The notes: generated by a model from the letters alone, not told the origin. Numbered from the stretch's first letter, positions 1 through 11,040 are shown. The stretch: 64,000 bases of DNA from Panulirus ornatus (GCF_036320965.1 NC_092225.1:60156108-60220107); one strand, 5' to 3'. A program made the numbers and translations.

Positions 1-16
1 AGAGAGAGAGAGAGAC
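1..16. repeat. (GA)n at window edge
   Basis: The window opens inside a GA dinucleotide tract, so its true length is unknown. Confidence 0.8.
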
Positions 17-318
17 AGCCGTGGCTGGCACCATCTCATACAACGAAGAATCATAGACGTGTGTGCATGAAGGAGCGCATGTAAGAGGCTACACACACCT
101 GACGTGCGCGTCAAATCTGACTCACTCACGTACATGTGTACTGGATGATTACACAGTCGTAAACTTCTTTGCCTCGCGTATGGCCCGTGTTAGTGTCATT
201 TCTTTCTTTTTTTTTTTTTTTGCGTACGCCCCATGATGCACTGCTCTGTGTCACTGGAGGAGTTAACATAGACGGAGAATATCTTTCGTAATCATTTTAG
301 TCTAACAAAGAGGAGAGA
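17..318. other. no recognised feature
   Basis: Mixed sequence with one 16-base T run near 207-222. I see no coding potential or repeat here. Confidence 0.6.
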
Positions 319-710
319 GTTTAGAACAGGGTCGAGTAGGGGACTGTCAAGTTTAGGACAGAATCGAGTAGGGGACTGAGAGTCAAGTTTAGGACAGGGT
401 CGAGTAGGGGACTGAGAGAAGAGTTTAGCACAGGGTCGAGTAGGGGGGACTGAGAGAAGAGTTTAGGACAGGATCGAGTAGGGGGACTGAGAGAAGAGTT
501 TAGGACAGGGTCGAGTAGGGGACTGAGAGAAGAGTTTAGGACAGGATCGATCAGGGGACTGAGAGAAGAGTTTAGGACAGGGTCGAGCAGGGGACTGAGA
601 GAAGAGTTTAGGACAGGGTCGAGCAGGGCACTAAGAGAAGAGTTTAGGACAGGATCGAGTAGGGAAACTGAGAGAAGAGTTTAGGACAGGATCGAGTAGG
701 GGACTGAGAA
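319..710. repeat. 36 bp minisatellite, about 11 copies
   Basis: Each unit begins GTTTAGGACAGGGTCGAG and ends in ACTGAGAGAAGA. Units differ by a few substitutions and by one or two extra G in the G run. The 36 bp period is a multiple of three, which keeps reading frames open without implying a protein. Confidence 0.93.
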
Positions 711-953
711 TCTTGAAGTATACCCAGGTGTCTGGTGAGGAAGGTGACGCATCACTCCGTCTGGTTTCCAGGACTGGGGAACACTCGTCCAGTAATCCCA
801 GTGTGTTATCCAAGTGAACCTTATGAATGACAAGTGTCTAGACGAACACTGGAGAACAAGTTGTGTGCGTAAGGCAACACATATAGAAGAAAAAAAAGTC
901 CCTCATTTTACTGCTTGCAGTGATCCTCCTCCATGATCATTCGAGTCAAATGG

Positions 954-1095
<142 letters not shown>

Positions 1096-1462
1096 GGATG
1101 TTCCGTCGCCGTTTTACAGTCGCATATATCATCATGGATGGTCATTTACTGAGCGCTTGTCATTTACAGAGTGTTCAAATTAATTGTAAATGCTTGTGGC
1201 AAGAGGAGCGGGCCGTGGCTTCCCACCACACAGGGCCTGGCCGACGTAGAAACTAACATTTTCGTCTTTTTTTTCTTTCTTTCCTTCATTCTTTCCTTTA
1301 CTTTCTCCGATGCTCAAGGCTTTTGTCTGCAATACTGAAGCGTTCTCCTGTAGTCTCTGCCTTCCTTTGCAATCCAACGGGGGAAAAATTGAACTCCTGC
1401 AGAATACCGAGGTAGATTACCTGTTCATTGACTCCACCATCACGCAGCATGAGACGAGAAAA

Positions 1463-1664
1463 CCCGAAGGTGGGGGGAATCTAAGACGTGTTTGCCTAGA
1501 AATTATTAAAAAAATAAAATCATCAGCAAATCTGAATAAAACGAAAAATAAGAAACGGTTGGCCGAAGATGGGGGAAATCTGAGACATGTTTGCCTAGAA
1601 ATTGATGAAAAAAAAAAGGTAAAATCATCAGCAAATCTGAATAAAACGAAAGATAAAAAACGAT
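1463..1664. repeat. tandem duplication, 99 bp unit, two copies
   Basis: Copy 1 (about 1463-1561) and copy 2 (about 1562-1664) share GTTTGCCTAGAAATT, then an A-rich stretch, then CATCAGCAAATCTGAATAAA. Both strands stay open across the duplication (about 138 codons on plus, 96 on minus), but 99 is divisible by three, so this is expected of the repeat. I recognise no protein family. Confidence 0.85.
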
Positions 1665-2003
1665 TGGGCCCATTCCGTTCGATGCGTAAGGATGCAGACA
1701 GTGCCAACTCTCACGTCATCCCTTAGCTACCGGGCACAAGTATCCATCAACATGTTTATCGACCTTAAGGATAGCACTAGGTGTTGACGTAATGATCTTA
1801 GGGGGACACCTGCTTTCACTGCTTCACAAAAGCACTGTTGGTGGCGCAGCTGTTCTTGCCTCTCCTTGCAACCTGTCAGTCGTGCAGCTGTTATCATCCT
1901 GACTGGGGTATTACCGCCACAGCTGTACCAGCAACAGCAGGAGCAGCTACCCGAAGCTGCTGCAGCTGCTGTGGCTCCCGTTATGAACGCCTACGTGGCT
2001 TTT

Positions 2004-2008
<5 letters not shown>
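1665..2008. other. no gene; CAG/CTG-rich patch
   Basis: Between 1,905 and 1,980 the sequence is rich in CAG, CTG and GCTGCTGCAGCTGCTG-type triplets. No other structure is visible. Confidence 0.5.

Positions 2009-2067
<59 letters not shown>
2009..2067. repeat. (CT)n microsatellite
   Basis: Near-perfect CT run of about 59 bp. Confidence 0.97.
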
Positions 2068-2070
<3 letters not shown>

Positions 2071-2084
2071 CCCTCCGATCCAAT

Positions 2085-2167
2085 GCTGGTGTGGGCGTTC
2101 GGCCCGCATCAATTTATTAGCCGTTCATTCTCCCCGTCGGGGAAGGTCGATAAATGGGTACCAGGCC
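2085..2167 (+). mobile_element. tRNA-SINE 3' domain fragment
   Basis: The stretch TTCATTCTCCCC...AGGTCGATAAATGGGTACC matches the conserved domain that follows the tRNA-like head in the copy at 26,762-26,910 (TTCATCCTCCC...GTGGTCGATGAATGGGAACC). The tRNA-like head is absent, so this is a 5'-truncated or decayed copy. It abuts a LINE-derived element on its right. Confidence 0.55.
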
Positions 2168-2171
2168 TAGG

Positions 2172-2392
2172 TTATACATATTCGCCGTTTCCTGCGTCAG
2201 CGAGGTAGCGCCAAGAACAGAGGACTGAGCCTTCGAGGGAAAATCTATACTTGGCTCTCTTCTCTGTTCCTTCTTTTGGAAAAGTAAAAGATGGAGGGCA
2301 GGATTTCCAGCCACCCCGCTCCCTCCCCTTTTAGTCGCCTTCTACGACACGTAGGGAATATATGGAAAGTATTCTTTCTCCCCTATCCCCAG
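2172..2392 (-). mobile_element. LINE-A-derived short non-autonomous element
   Basis: Near full length, minus orientation. Read on the minus strand it starts with CTGGGGATAGGGGAGAAAG, passes GTCGTAGAAGGCGAC, and ends with the tail whose plus-strand image is ATTCGCCGTTTCCTGCGTCA followed by GCGAGGTAGCG. Compared with the copy at 20,341-20,580 it carries scattered point changes. An A-rich stretch and then (AT)n follow its 5' end. No ORF is present: it would depend on LINE proteins. Confidence 0.85.
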
Positions 2393-2414
2393 AAAAAAAA
2401 AGAAAAAAAAAGAA

Positions 2415-2529
<115 letters not shown>

Positions 2530-2736
2530 CATACTATTCGCCATTTCCCACATCAGCAAGGTAGCGTTAAGAACAGAGGACTGAGCCTCCGAGGGAACAT
2601 CCTCACTTGGCCCCCTCCTCTGTTCCTTCATTAGGAAAACCAAAAACGAGAGGGGAGGATTTCCCTTCCCTTTTAGTCGCCTTCTACGACACGCAGGGAA
2701 TACGTGGGAAGTATTCTTTCTCCCCTATCCCCAGGG

Positions 2737-2737
<1 letters not shown>
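2530..2737 (-). mobile_element. LINE-A-derived short non-autonomous element
   Basis: Second full-length copy, same orientation as the one at 2,172. Its 3' tail image (ATTCGCCATTTCCC...AAGGTAGCGTTAAGAACAG) and 5' end image (CCCCTATCCCCAGGGATAA) are both present. It lacks a short GC-rich piece near 2,667 that other copies have. Both ends run into (AT)n. Confidence 0.87.

Positions 2738-2738
<1 letters not shown>

Positions 2739-2801
<63 letters not shown>
2739..2801. repeat. (TA)n microsatellite
   Basis: Perfect TA run that starts exactly at the 5' end of the adjoining short element. Confidence 0.97.
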
Positions 2802-2805
<4 letters not shown>

Positions 2806-2968
2806 GTACTAATTTCTATAAGGAGAGTCCTGGTGTTACGCAGAGGCTCCTGCACCCTAAGCCTTTGAGCTGCTTCCTTTAGCAGGGACATATGAACTCC
2901 TGTGGAGTGAGTCCTTTGACGAGACTGTACTCCCAGTGGTACAGCCTTGCCAGGGGTGTGTGACTGAG

Positions 2969-2974
2969 TGTGTG

Positions 2975-3020
<46 letters not shown>
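2969..3020. repeat. (GT)n microsatellite
   Basis: GT run with one C interruption at 2981. Confidence 0.96.
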
Positions 3021-3021
<1 letters not shown>

Positions 3022-3116
3022 CTATTTTTTCTTTTGAGTGTTACGGAGAGAATGTTTAACGTTCGCGATAATTTGCCTCTTACCCAAGTATATAAGACCA
3101 GTATCTTTACTCATGT

Positions 3117-3171
<55 letters not shown>
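3117..3171. repeat. (CA)n microsatellite
   Basis: Perfect CA run. On the minus strand it is a (GT)n tract directly downstream of the SINE fragment at 3,175. Confidence 0.97.
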
Positions 3172-3174
<3 letters not shown>

Positions 3175-3300
3175 CCCCTACGTCGAAGTCCAGGAATCCA
3201 ATAACTGACGAACCCTCACGAAAGGATGAACTGCTGGGTTGGCTGTGGGCCGACTGCCACATTCAACCATTCGAATCGGCCGATCCTGTTTATAGGCAGA
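3175..3300 (-). mobile_element. tRNA-derived SINE fragment
   Basis: On the minus strand: a degenerate B box (CCGATTCGAATGG), then GGCAGTCGGCCCACAGCCAA, then TTCATCC and a TCGTCAGTTATTGGATTCC stretch. The order and spacing match the copy at 26,762-26,910. (GT)n follows the 3' end. Confidence 0.6.
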
Positions 3301-3643
3301 CGAAGAACGAACGCAAAATGATGATAGCAGCTCATGAGGTGAGCTAAAAAGACACACACACACAATAAAATCGGCAGAGGAAGTAAGGTAAGGGACGAGA
3401 ATGAAGATATCTACACCAAGAAATAGAGAGACACAGCAAAGAGCAACGATGAAGAAACATAATAAAAGATAACTTAAAGAGGAGGAGGAAACAAGGAAAA
3501 AGAAACATCTAATCCAGCATCATTGTGGCGGAGGTGTTTCATACCCCGCCTTCTTGCCCCTGTGGCTAATCCCCCACGTCAGTTATAGCTTGTAAATCAC
3601 TCCCAATAAAGCCACAGCTTGATGGTTGAGGCTGAAGGCGAGG
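3301..3643. other. no recognised feature
   Basis: Purine-rich unique-looking sequence with no supported gene or repeat. Confidence 0.5.
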
Positions 3644-4170
3644 TGGGAGGGTCTTGAGAGCACGTGGGAGGGTCCCTGAGCCAAGTGGGAGGCATCTAAT
3701 GGCAGATATCAGGTGCCTAAAGGCATGGATGGGAGGACTCTTTGGACAGAAAGGAGGGAACTGCCGGTGGGTAGTTTAAAGGTGAATGGGAGGGATCTTA
3801 AGAGATGTAGGAGGCGCCTAAGAGTAGATGGGAGGAGCCTAAAGGCAACTGGGAGGAGTCTTCAGACTGGCGGAGGGAAACTAAAGATGGATGGGGAGGA
3901 ACTGAGAAGCAATGGGGAGGGGCCCTTAGGGAAAGAGGGAGGCGCTTAAAGGTAGAGCTAGAAGAGTCTTAATAAATGTAGGAGGAGCTTAAAGCCTGAG
4001 GGGAGGAGGATGGATTGAAAGTGGGAGGAGCCATAGGGTGCGTGGAAGGAGCCTAGGGCATATAAGAGGAGCCTGGGGGAGGTAGGAGAAGCCTTGGGCA
4101 AGTCAGGGAAGCTTGAGGTACACGGAAGGAACTAGAGGTATGTGGGGAGAGTTCAGACATGACAAAGGGG
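3644..4170. repeat. decayed G-rich minisatellite, ~30 bp period
   Basis: The phrase GGGAGGAGCCTAAAGG and its variants recur about every 25-35 bp (for example near 3,773, 3,829, 3,850, 4,024, 4,066). Spacing is irregular and copies differ strongly, as in an old array. Confidence 0.7.
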
Positions 4171-5084
4171 TAACCTATATTGAGTAAGAAGATCTAGAGA
4201 TAAACAGGATCCCGAAGGTTATATGGCTGTCCTGCCATGAACGGGACCGCAACTTCACATTGTCTCTTCGTGACGGACGAATCCCAAACGTGACAAGAAG
4301 TCTCTAAGTTAAACACGGAGGTGAGAACGAGTATGGAAGTAGATGGGGCAGAATTCAAGAGGTCTCTTACGAAGGCATCTTTGGCCAGTCAGAAAAAGAG
4401 TCCTGGGAACTTAAGTGTGCATCGGCATAATGATCCCGTGGCATCGTATGTACCTTGTCGGACACTTGAGACGGACCCTCGTGCTAAACGCTCACATTTG
4501 GTCCGAGTTATGTGCAGTCGTCGACCGACGGAGGACTAGCCGGTGATCTTTTCTTCCTGCGGGGTCCTCATGAGGGTTTGCAGTCCTTCTCCGGTTCCAG
4601 CCTCACCTGTCGCCTCTTCCCCGACTTCTTCATCTACTTTACCTCCGGGTCCTGTGGATCAATAACGTACAAGTCTAAACACTGCAATGTGCAGGTGGTG
4701 GAGATATAATCATATTAGCACAATCGACGTACATCACATTCTGAATATGATCGCGATATCTATTTCATACCATAATCATCTCAGCTAATTTACAGGATTC
4801 GTCTTTCGAAAAGATCATTTATATGCGAGTAAAATGACTTTCTCGTAAGCATCTTTCTTTTTCTTTTCAGTGATGGGACCCATGCATTTGGCGACACTGG
4901 TAGCACGTCTCACTCCCTATTCTCTCAATCATTTTCGAGATGAGGACATTTCAGTTGCCAGTGTTTAAGGGTCGGGCTCCTACGCTAACTCATACCTTCG
5001 TCCTCATGATCACTGGATCTTCTACTCCAGCGTCCTTTCACATATCACACCCAAGTTTGGACCATTTCTTGGCCAACAGATACT
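4171..5084. other. no supported gene
   Basis: A plus-strand open frame (4,512-4,709) and a pyrimidine tract ending TTTTCAG near 4,870 resemble exon pieces, but frames close quickly and I recognise no protein. Confidence 0.45.
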
Positions 5085-5380
5085 CATGATTTGAGCGTGT
5101 CGGATAACCAAGACATGTGGTCCGCTCCTCTCAAGACTCCAATAGAGACATTTCTAAGCCTATAAATAGACCATGATTTGCGCTTGTGGGGGTTGCCAAA
5201 ACATGCAGTCCATTCCTCTGTAGACTCCAATCAAGACCTTTCTAGGCCAATAAATAGCCTATGATTCGTACTTGTCGGGTAATCCATTCCTCTTAAGACT
5301 CCAAGAAAGATATTTCTTGATCAATGAATAGCCCATGATGTGAGCTTGTCGGGTAGCCAAGACATGAGACACGTTCCTTG
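5085..5380. repeat. tandem repeat, ~86 bp unit, ~3.5 copies
   Basis: Units start at about 5,085, 5,172, 5,260 and 5,334 with CATGATTTGAGC-like sequence and contain CTCTCAAGACTCCAA and TCTAAGCCTATAAATAG variants. Unit 3 is shorter by about 13 bp. Confidence 0.82.
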
Positions 5381-6242
5381 AAGAAAACGGGAAAAGGTAT
5401 GAAGAAATTCGAATATTTTGTATAAAACTATGACAAGAGATATCGTAAGTCTGGAGGGCCATAGACGGCGACCGAATCCCTGCCTTAGGAACCAGGATGG
5501 ACCATCCGTGCTTTGAATATGGTCAACGGTGCTTTGGGCATCAATCACATCTGATAGGGTTTTTGCCTTTGATGATCAAATTATTCAAGCACGTTCGTTG
5601 CATTCATCCCAGCAGCGCCAGAGTTAACTTAGAGTGTCTCACAGGTACAAGTGATCACTCTTACTGTAGTCTAGTCATGACGCATCTATAATAGGCGTCC
5701 ATTTGCAGTGTGATCAGCAGCTGGGTAAGGTAGCTTCATTCTGCCTGCCACTAAATTTCTCTGATGCAAAACTATTTCTTTCATAAGAATTTCTACGATG
5801 GTAAAAGTCTTCACGAAAAAAAGGGTACTATCAATAAAGATTTCAAAGAGAAAATTTCTACAAATGAGCATTTCTATTACGTTAGAGATATGGTCAAATA
5901 TATTTCCTAGCGTCTTTGGAAAACAATCATTCCTGTATCAATCGTATTTCTTCCTAATTATTTTCTCACAAGTACCAAATGTCATGCATGAAATGAGATC
6001 GAGTATGGTCTTAGAATTAAGTCGAGGACCTGAAGAGGTGTTCAGGGGTTTTCCGATTGATAATCATAACGAAAAATGACAGCATTAATTACCTTAGTCG
6101 TTGATAAGGCTCAGGAACCTAGATAACCTGCCAACCAACCCTTACGTTCTCTCTAATCAGATTTTCATCACCATCTTCATTCCATCTTCAACGAAAAGAA
6201 AAAATGTATGTATGTACTCTGTCTTTACTCCTATGCTTGTAT

Positions 6243-6243
<1 letters not shown>
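5381..6243. other. no recognised feature
   Basis: AT-rich unique-looking sequence. Short open frames on both strands do not resemble known proteins. Confidence 0.5.

Positions 6244-6304
<61 letters not shown>
6244..6304. repeat. (CA)n microsatellite
   Basis: Perfect CA run. It lies immediately 3' (minus strand) of a SINE copy, where it reads (GT)n. Confidence 0.97.
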
Positions 6305-6306
<2 letters not shown>

Positions 6307-6440
6307 ACTCAAAGCCAGATACCCATATACCGACCAGCTCTGAGGGGAAGATCAATACCCAGGTATAACTAAGTCTCGAGCACGGCTCCGGATTCTAACC
6401 TACTAACGTTAAGCTGTTAACGGCCAATGGAACTAATTCC
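6305..6440 (-). mobile_element. tRNA-derived SINE, decayed
   Basis: On the minus strand: a B-box-like AGGTTAGAATCCGG, then about 40 bp on TTGATCTTCCCCTCAGAG and TGGTCGGTATATGGGTATC. This matches the head and conserved domain of the copies at 26,762 and 49,290. The 3' end passes into (GT)n. Confidence 0.6.
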
Positions 6441-6685
6441 ATTCATTCGTTCATTTGCCATCAATAGACACCTGAACCTGGACTACTAGAGATAACAGGC
6501 GTCAGCCCTGAGGACCTCCACACTCCAAAATGATATTTGAGTCTTTTTTTTTACCTCCTCTCGTTCACAGCTCTCCCACAAACCCTCAGTGAGAAACCAT
6601 TTGATGAAAGTCATCAGTCCCCCAGGACCTGTCCCCTCAGTTAGCAGTCAAGAGAGAAAGTATTCAAAGCTTTATCTCCAATCAC

Positions 6686-6686
<1 letters not shown>

Positions 6687-6732
<46 letters not shown>

Positions 6733-6743
6733 TATATATATAC

Positions 6744-6804
<61 letters not shown>
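6687..6804. repeat. compound (CA)n-(TA)n microsatellite
   Basis: CA run 6,687-6,730, then TA run with a few C interruptions to 6,804, where a truncated LINE-A copy begins. Confidence 0.96.
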
Positions 6805-6806
<2 letters not shown>

Positions 6807-7303
6807 CGGGCAAGGCATAGAGTGAATTGGATCGATGTGGTATACCGGGGTTGACGTGCTGTCAGTGGATTGAATCAGGGCATGTGAAGCGTCTGGGGTA
6901 AACCATGGAAAGTTGTGTGGGGCCTGGATGTGGAAAGGGAGCTGTGGTTTCGAGCATTATTGCATGACAGCTAGAGACTGAGTGTGAACGAATGGGGCCT
7001 TTCTTGTCTTTTCCTAGCGCTACCTTGCACACATGAGGGGGGAGGGGGATGGTATTCCATGTGTGGCGAGGTGGCGATTGGAATGAATAAAGGCAGACAG
7101 TGTGAATTGTGTGCATGGGTATATATGTATGTGTCTGTGTGTGTATATATATGTGTACATTGAGATGTATAGGTATGTATATTTGCGTGTGTGGAAGTGT
7201 ATGTATATACATGTGTATGGGGGTGGGTTGGGCCATTTCTTTCGTCTGTTTCCTTGCGCTACCTCGCAAACGCGGGAGACAGCGACAAAGCAAAATAATA
7301 AAA

Positions 7304-7306
<3 letters not shown>
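6803..7306 (+). mobile_element. LINE-A 3' end, 5'-truncated
   Basis: The copy opens in the last codons of the LINE polyprotein (reading RVNWIDVVYRG, then an in-frame stop, then AVSGLNQGM and the normal stop near 6,885). A ~400 bp 3' UTR follows with the family landmarks: GTCTTTTCCTAGCGCTACC, a TGTATATATGTATG-rich stretch, and the tail CGCTACCTCGCAAACGCG then GGAGACAGCGACAAAG. It begins and ends in (AT)n. The short coding part matches the C-terminus at 44,340-44,411. It is a dead-on-arrival truncated insertion. Confidence 0.85.
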
Positions 7307-7383
<77 letters not shown>

Positions 7384-7396
7384 TTTCTTTTTTTTT
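7307..7396. repeat. (AT)n then poly-T between two LINE tails
   Basis: About 68 bp AT followed by a T-rich run. It separates two LINE-A 3' tails that face each other. Confidence 0.95.
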
Positions 7397-8227
7397 GCTT
7401 TGTCGCTGTCTCCCGCGTTTGCGAGGTAGCGCAAGGAAACAGACGAAAGAAATGGCCCAACCCACCCCCATACACATGTATATACATACGTCCACACACG
7501 CAACAGGAGTTGTGGGAGTATGTGATAGAATGTAAGAAAGTAAATTCTCGATTAATATGGGTAAAACTGAAAGTTGATGGAGAGAGATGGGTGATTATTG
7601 GTGCATATGCACCTGGGCATGAGAAGAAAGATCATGAGAGGCAAGTGTTTTGGAAGCAGCTGAATGAGTGTGTTAGTGGTTTTGATGCACGAGACCGGGT
7701 TATAGTGATGGGTGATTTGAATGCAAAGGTGAGTAATGTGGCAGTTGAGGGAATAATTGGTATACATGAGGTGTTCAGTGTTGTAAATGGAAATGGTGAA
7801 GAGCTTGTAGATTTATGTGCTGAAAAAGGACTGGTGATTGGGAATACCTGGTTTAAAAAGCGAGATATACATAAGTATACGTATGTAAGTAGGAGAGATG
7901 GCCAGAGAGCGTTATTGGATTACGTGTTAATTGACAGGCGCGCGAAAGAGAGACTTTTGGATGTTAATGTGCTGAGAGGTGCAACTGGAGGGATGTCTGA
8001 TCATTATCTTGTGGAGGCTAAGGTGAAGATTTGTATGGGTTTTCAGAAAGAAGAGTGAATGTTGGGGTGAAGAGGGTGGTGAGAGTAAGTGAGCTTGGGA
8101 AGGAGACTTGTGTGAGGAAGTACCAGGAGAGACTGAGTACAGAATGGAAAAAGGTGAGAACAATGGAAGTAAGGGGAGTGGGGGAGGAATGGGATGTATT
8201 TAGGGAATCAGTGATGGATTGCGCAAA

Positions 8228-8228
<1 letters not shown>
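7397..8228 (-). mobile_element. LINE-A copy with inverted 5' segment
   Basis: Read on the minus strand, the element has its tail at 7,397 (image GCTTTGTCGCTGTCTCCCGC) and only about 105 bp of 3' UTR up to 7,503. At 7,503 the orientation flips: from 7,503 to 8,228 the endonuclease and the start of the linker run on the plus strand and stop at (AT)n. Everything between is missing. A 3' part joined head-to-head to an inverted, more 5' part with an internal deletion is the geometry known from LINE twin priming. The alternative is two unrelated truncated insertions side by side. Confidence 0.65.
7510..8228 (+). pseudogene. LINE-A endonuclease domain (partial)
   Basis: An open frame of 182 codons (7,510-8,058) carries the C-terminal two thirds of an apurinic-type (exo-endo-phos) endonuclease of RTE-like non-LTR elements. 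Residues 32-35 are AYAP, 68-72 GDLNA (catalytic Asp/Asn region), 112-115 NTWF, 121-125 HKYTY, 135-141 LLDYVLI and 163-168 SDHYLV (catalytic Asp-His). The N-terminal ETK motif is missing through truncation. A frameshift near 8,035-8,050 moves the reading into another frame, where the linker continues ([16 protein letters not shown]) until (AT)n. In the intact enzyme this domain nicks the target DNA for target-primed reverse transcription. The clade name is tentative; the domain call is firm. Confidence 0.85.
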
Positions 8229-8534
<306 letters not shown>

Positions 8535-8568
8535 ATATATATATATATATATATATACATATATATCA
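8535..8568. repeat. short (AT)n spacer
   Basis: About 33 bp AT between two inverted LINE-A 5' ends. Confidence 0.95.
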
Positions 8569-9740
8569 CTGGGGATAGGGGAGAAAGAATACGTCCTACG
8601 TATTCCTCACGTGTCGTAGAAGGCGACTAAAGGGGACGGGAGCTGGGGGCTAGAAACCGTCCCCTTCTTGTATTTTAACTTTCTAAAAGGGGAAACAGAA
8701 GAAGGACTCATACGGGGAGTGCTCATCCTCTCAAAGGCTCAGATTGGGATGTCTAAATGTGTGTGGATGTAACCATGATTAGAACAAAGGAGAGATAGGT
8801 AGTATGTTTGAGGAAAGGAACCTGGATGTTTTGGCTCTGAGTGAAACGAAGCTCAAGGGTAAAGGAGAAGAGTGGTTTGGGAATGTTTTGGGAGTAAAGT
8901 CAGGGGTTGGTGAGAGGACAAGAGCAAAGGAAGGAGTAGCACTGCTACTGAAAAGGGAGATGTGGGAGTAAGTGATAGAGTGTAGGAAAGTAAACTCTAG
9001 TTTGACATGGGTGAAACTGAAGTGGATGGAGAGAGATGAGTGATTATTGGTTCCTCTGCACCTGGGAATGAGAAGAAAGATCATGAGAGGCAAGTGTTTT
9101 GGGAGCAGATGAGTGAGTGTATTAGCAGTTTTGATGCACGAGACCGGGTTATAGTGATGAGTGATTTGAATGCAAATGTGAGTAATGTGGCAGTTAAGGG
9201 AATAATTGGTGTACATGGGGTGTTCAGTGTTGTAAATGGAAATGGTGAAGAGCTTGCAGTTTTGTGTGCTGGAAAAGGACTGGTGATTGGGAATACCTGG
9301 TTTAAAAGAGAGATATACATAAATATACGTATATAAGTAGGAGAGATGTCCAGAGAGTACTGGATTACGTGTTAATTGACAGGCGCGTGAAAGAGACTTT
9401 TAGACTTTTGGGGCCTGGAAGGAAAGGGAGCTGGGGTTTTCGTGCTTACCATCGATAAAACTATGTGAACGAATGTGGCCTTTGTTTTTTTTTAGCGCAA
9501 CCTCGCGCGGGGCGGGGGGGGGGCCCACTTCGGAGGCGGGGGGGCGAGCAAGGCGAGGGCAGCAATATGAAAATAATGTGTTTTATGTATTTTCTGTGTA
9601 TTATATATTTTTGTATACGTTGAAATGTATGGGTATGTAAGGTGAGTGGGACGGTTTTATTACATTGAAATTGGTGGGTGGGCCATTCTTTCTCTGTTTC
9701 CTTGCGCTACCTCGCAACGGGAAAAAAAAAGGACAAATAT
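8569..9740 (+). mobile_element. LINE-A internal-deletion derivative (5' UTR + endonuclease + 3' UTR)
   Basis: Starts with the family 5' end CTGGGGATAGGGGAGAAAG, contains GTCGTAGAAGGCGAC and, at about 8,730, TCTCAAAGGCTCAG. It then runs without a break into the endonuclease reading frame (LRLGCLNVCGC near 8,741, ETKLKGKGEEWFGN, VALLLKREMWE). Near 9,400 the endonuclease breaks off in GACTTTTGG, and the sequence jumps to the LINE-A 3' UTR (GGGGCCTGGA to GCGCTACCTCGC at about 9,700). The endonuclease C-terminus and the whole RT are missing. It shows that the 5' part of the 235 bp elements is genuinely the 5' end of LINE-A. The 3' UTR part is degraded and overlaps the low-quality zone. Confidence 0.78.
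8735..9400 (+). pseudogene. LINE-A endonuclease, near-complete N-terminus
   Basis: This copy has the start that the 7,510 copy lacks: LRLGCLNV, then ALSETKLKGKGEEW with the metal-binding Glu of ETK. Stops and small indels break the frame (for example near 8,970 and 9,035). Further on it matches the other copy closely (ERQVFWEQMSE; GDLNA has become SDLNA; GNTWFK). It ends at LIDRRVKE, before the SDH motif, so no active enzyme is possible. Confidence 0.8.
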
Positions 9741-11040
9741 AATAAAAATTTTAAATAATTAAAAAAATTTATAAAATTATATATATCGGGGTTACACCAG
9801 GTGAAAAGTCCCATTAGCGAGGCTTCTATTTCACGGGATACGCTCTCAAAAGAAATTGCCTTAAAGGTTTCTACATTACTTTATGAGTATGCTCCTTGGG
9901 CTCATACCTTAAAGTCTTTCCGGGTAACACCGGACTCCTCGGGAAATTGTCTTCATAATCAAAAATGAATTTAGAAAAAGGAGATTAAATACCCTAAAAG
10001 GGGCCGAATTTTGTCAGACTTCAAAAAAAGGACGTGTACAGAAGTTTACTGTGGTCCCTGACTTGCTACAAATGCTTTTCTCTTCGCTCCAACTTTTTTT
10101 CCCCGTGTAAATCCGTCAACGGCGAAACCTTGGGTTTTCACCATAGAGAATATACACCCCGGGGTTTCTTTCTTTTCCCCCCAGTATAAAAGGCCGTGCA
10201 TTGTATACCTAGGGCAACTTTCAAAATTTCTAAAACCCCAAATTTTGGGGTTAATATTTTTTCCCTCGTCCTCTTTCCTTTTTTTCCATTTAAAAGATTT
10301 ATTCCTTGCGGGGAAATTTTGTAGGCCCACTTTCACCCCAAAATCGTTAAACTGTGTTCCGCCTATGGGGGTAAAATACAAATAACAAATCAAAGTCGTA
10401 TGATGGGGCTTCCAGCGATGAATCAACGAAGGAGGGAGGATGGCGCGCGCAAACCCCCTTTCCCACATTAGAAAAGGGGGGGAAGACACACACAAAACAC
10501 AACACACACCACACACACAAACACACACACACAACCCCCAAAAGGGGGCAAATAACAGCTGAAGATTTTTGGATGTAGGGAGGGGGCTGTTTCGGGTTGG
10601 GAACTCCATTTTGCTTTAAAACCCGACATAAGAACCAACCCATTCTACCACACAAGTGCCATTCAGGGGTGACAGTATTCTTCAAGACGTTTCTGACCGG
10701 GGGAACAAGAAAGGAATCAGAAAAAAAAAAAAATTGTTTTTGGTACAAAGAAAAACAAATGATGCTAAAACTTTGGGACACCCCTTCCTTTATATTAGCT
10801 ATCATGCTTCGTGACCTTCTGCGTAGCAAGCGCATTAAAACCCAAAACCACATATAAAAAATGAAAACAAACACCACCAGGGGTTTTTCCCGAAGGGCCT
10901 AAAAAAGGAAAGCACGAATGTCTGGGAAAAAAGAGGGGGGAAACCCCAAATGGGACATCTTTGGGGTTTGGGGCCCTTTCATGTTTTTGAGTTAAACCAA
11001 GTCCCTGCCTTTTATTTTTTACGTCAGTAACCCAAATTTA
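9741..11040. other. no gene; homopolymer-rich, probably poor sequence
   Basis: Short runs such as AAAAA, GGGG, TTTT and CCCC interrupt the text throughout. A (CA)-like tract at 10,484-10,533 is broken by C and A runs. Long minus-strand open frames (10,046-10,609 and 10,347-10,877) have no recognisable protein signature and low-complexity content. Confidence 0.5.

Noticed and set aside
4512..4709. Plus-strand frame of 65 codons plus a polypyrimidine-CAG site near 4,870, exon-like
   Set aside because: No homology, no consistent exon structure, frames close quickly downstream.
10046..10877. Long minus-strand frames (187 and 176 codons)
   Set aside because: They overlap each other in different frames, are low complexity, and lie in the homopolymer-corrupted zone.
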